Assembly (NCBI GenBank): GCA_964478775.1
Contig: CAYZJC010000004.1
Location: 1-64,000 of the forward strand
Direction of reading: 5' to 3'
Length of the DNA: 64,000 nucleotides
Source of the DNA: PNMQ01 sp964478775
Lineage (GTDB): Bacteria; Pseudomonadota; Alphaproteobacteria; Paracaedibacterales; CAIOTO01
Notes under the pieces: generated by a model
Told to the model about the DNA's origin: nothing
The model's input: the letters and a program-made list of their open reading frames with translations, nothing else
Databases searched by the model: none
Position numbers and translations under genes: made by a program
Shown: piece after piece, positions 63,047-64,000 of the stretch
Layout: each line of letters opens with the position of its first letter
Position numbering within the stretch: the first letter of the stretch is position 1

Positions 63047-64000
63047 TTAATCCCACTTCATAGGTTGAATGGGGTTAGACAAAGCCTCTTTCAAAAGCGC
63101 TGCCTGTTCTTGCAGGTGGCGTTTTTGGTATCCTGTAGCGGGGGAGGCAGCCTCCATACGGCCAGCATAGCCAACCACACCTGTATTTAAGGTTGGCAAC
63201 TTCACTTGCGCCAACACAGACTGTACCACGGCTTCAAAGCGGTGCTTTACAAACATCCATGCGCCTTGGTTAACGGGTTCTTCTTGGGCCCATACAATAT
63301 CTGCATGGGGGTTTTGTGCAATAATCGCTTTGATGTGCGCCTTTGGAAATGGGTATACCTGTTCGAGGCGGTGTATCGCAACTGACAAGGGTTTCTTATC
63401 GCCCTTTGTTGTTTGCGCTGCTAGCCTGTCACGTTCTTCCATTAAGTCATAGTACACTTTTCCACTGCAAAACACATGGCGGTCAGCCGTTTGTGTGAGG
63501 GTGTCATCATCTGCAATGACAGGCATGAATTTCGTGCCTTCTTGAAAGTCAACCAACTGAGATGTCGCCAGTTTATGGCGAAGGCCCACCTTAGGTGTCA
63601 TGACAATAAGTGGTGTCTTTTCTTGGGCAATCACTTGACGGCGCAGCGCATGAAATAGGTTCGCTGGCGTTGTACAATTGACCACACGCCAGTTACGGTG
63701 TGCACTTAATTGTAAATAGCGTTCAAGGCGCGCTGATGAATGCTCTGGCCCCTGGCCTTCATACCCGTGGGGCAATAGCATAACAAGGGTGGAACGTTGT
63801 TGCCATTTGGTATAGGCAGAGGCAATGAATTGATCAATCATCACTTGTGCACCATTGGCAAAGTCACCAAACTGGCCTTCCCATAGGGTTAATGCGGGGG
63901 CGGCATCTGGCTGGTCTTCAATGCTATAGCCATATTCAAACCCTAAAACGGCGGCTTCTGACAAATAGCTGTCGATAACTTCAAAGGTGGCTTGCTGTGG
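63047..64000 (-). CDS. sucA: 2-oxoglutarate dehydrogenase E1 component SucA, C-terminal part (start outside window)
   Basis: The last 317 codons of the thiamine-diphosphate E1 subunit; the frame stays open to the window edge (EVIDSYLSEAAVLGFEYGYS). Typical segments are LTLWEGQFGDFANGAQVMIDQFI, LLPHGYEGQGPEHSSARLERYLQL, TPANLFHALRRQ and RLEQVYPFP, with the closing YAGRMEAASPATGYQKRHLQEQAALLKEAL. It makes succinyl-CoA with E2/E3 and links to NAD-GDH in glutamate use. Confidence 0.97.
   Translation of the reverse strand, partial: PQQATFEVIDSYLSEAAVLGFEYGYSIEDQPDAAPALTLWEGQFGDFANGAQVMIDQFIASAYTKWQQRSTLVMLLPHGYEGQGPEHSSARLERYLQLSAHRNWRVVNCTTPANLFHALRRQVIAQEKTPLIVMTPKVGLRHKLATSQLVDFQEGTKFMPVIADDDTLTQTADRHVFCSGKVYYDLMEERDRLAAQTTKGDKKPLSVAIHRLEQVYPFPKAHIKAIIAQNPHADIVWAQEEPVNQGAWMFVKHRFEAVVQSVLAQVKLPTLNTGVVGYAGRMEAASPATGYQKRHLQEQAALLKEALSNPIQPMKWD

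Noticed and set aside
1..64000. CRISPR array, insertion sequence or prophage
   Set aside because: No spaced direct repeats of CRISPR type, no transposase or integrase motifs and no phage structural genes were found; the type VI sheath genes are not phage tail genes.

Overview
The window looks like a chromosomal segment of a low-GC, Gram-negative alphaproteobacterium, probably a host-associated or intracellular one of the Holosporales/Rickettsiales-like type. The case rests on several things read together: a large 1558-residue NAD-glutamate dehydrogenase, an ISC-type ferredoxin, UbiG, a glyA-nrdR pair, an alphaproteobacterial-style mini-lipoprotein (CGKK...FPKTYS), type VI secretion genes, and many long signal-peptide proteins without recognisable relatives. 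The taxon is an inference; no rRNA is present.

Layout. 1-375 is the end of a Gly/Ser-rich protein. 615-2853 is a polar amino-acid ABC importer ending in a strong terminator. 2894-4483 (-) is a secreted repeat protein whose signal peptide is broken by a TGA inside an 18-bp tandem duplication. 4850-9330 holds class I aldolase, ubiG, cytochrome b561, an MscS channel and azoR, followed by about 1 kb without a convincing gene. 10303-13900 holds a small exported protein, tRNA-Val(UAC), a 41-residue lipoprotein, tssA, and fliO-fliP with a small coiled-coil gene. 14069-14950 (-) is the intact paralogue of the broken secreted protein. 15379-18900 (-) is cheR, a triple-CheW scaffold, and cheB interrupted by an assembly gap. 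19120-20629 are two exported unknowns. 20655-24602 (-) is kdsA, an NMO/FabK-like flavoprotein, lysC and ssb. 24908-29988 holds three exported unknowns and an MFS transporter. 30325-33098 is tssB-tssC-hcp-like. 33203-38778 (-) is rnhB, a BON lipoprotein, a 6S RNA candidate, ligA and recJ. 39086-42555 is a DsbA-like protein, ferredoxin, Fe-SOD, a small membrane protein and DUF3501. 42599-55733 (-) is NAD-GDH, mltG, an Upf1-like helicase, dsbB, a GT2 and a 781-residue exported protein with a polybasic tract. 55972-60403 is ychF, glyA, nrdR and a CBS/DUF21 transporter. 60514-63021 is a long exported coiled coil with an IQ-like motif, and the window closes inside sucA.

How it fits together. Housekeeping genes (replication/repair, TCA, redox, LPS, peptidoglycan) alternate with a dispersed host-interaction set. 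The type VI genes are split over two loci about 18 kb apart, flagellar and chemotaxis genes are present, and at least seven exported orphan proteins are scattered between them. Two of these carry basic tracts resembling eukaryotic nuclear-localisation signals and one carries an IQ-like motif. The most distinctive signal is the paralogous pair of barrel-less, autotransporter-like proteins built from an iterated 50-70 residue module, one of which sits behind a potentially reversible tandem-repeat nonsense switch.
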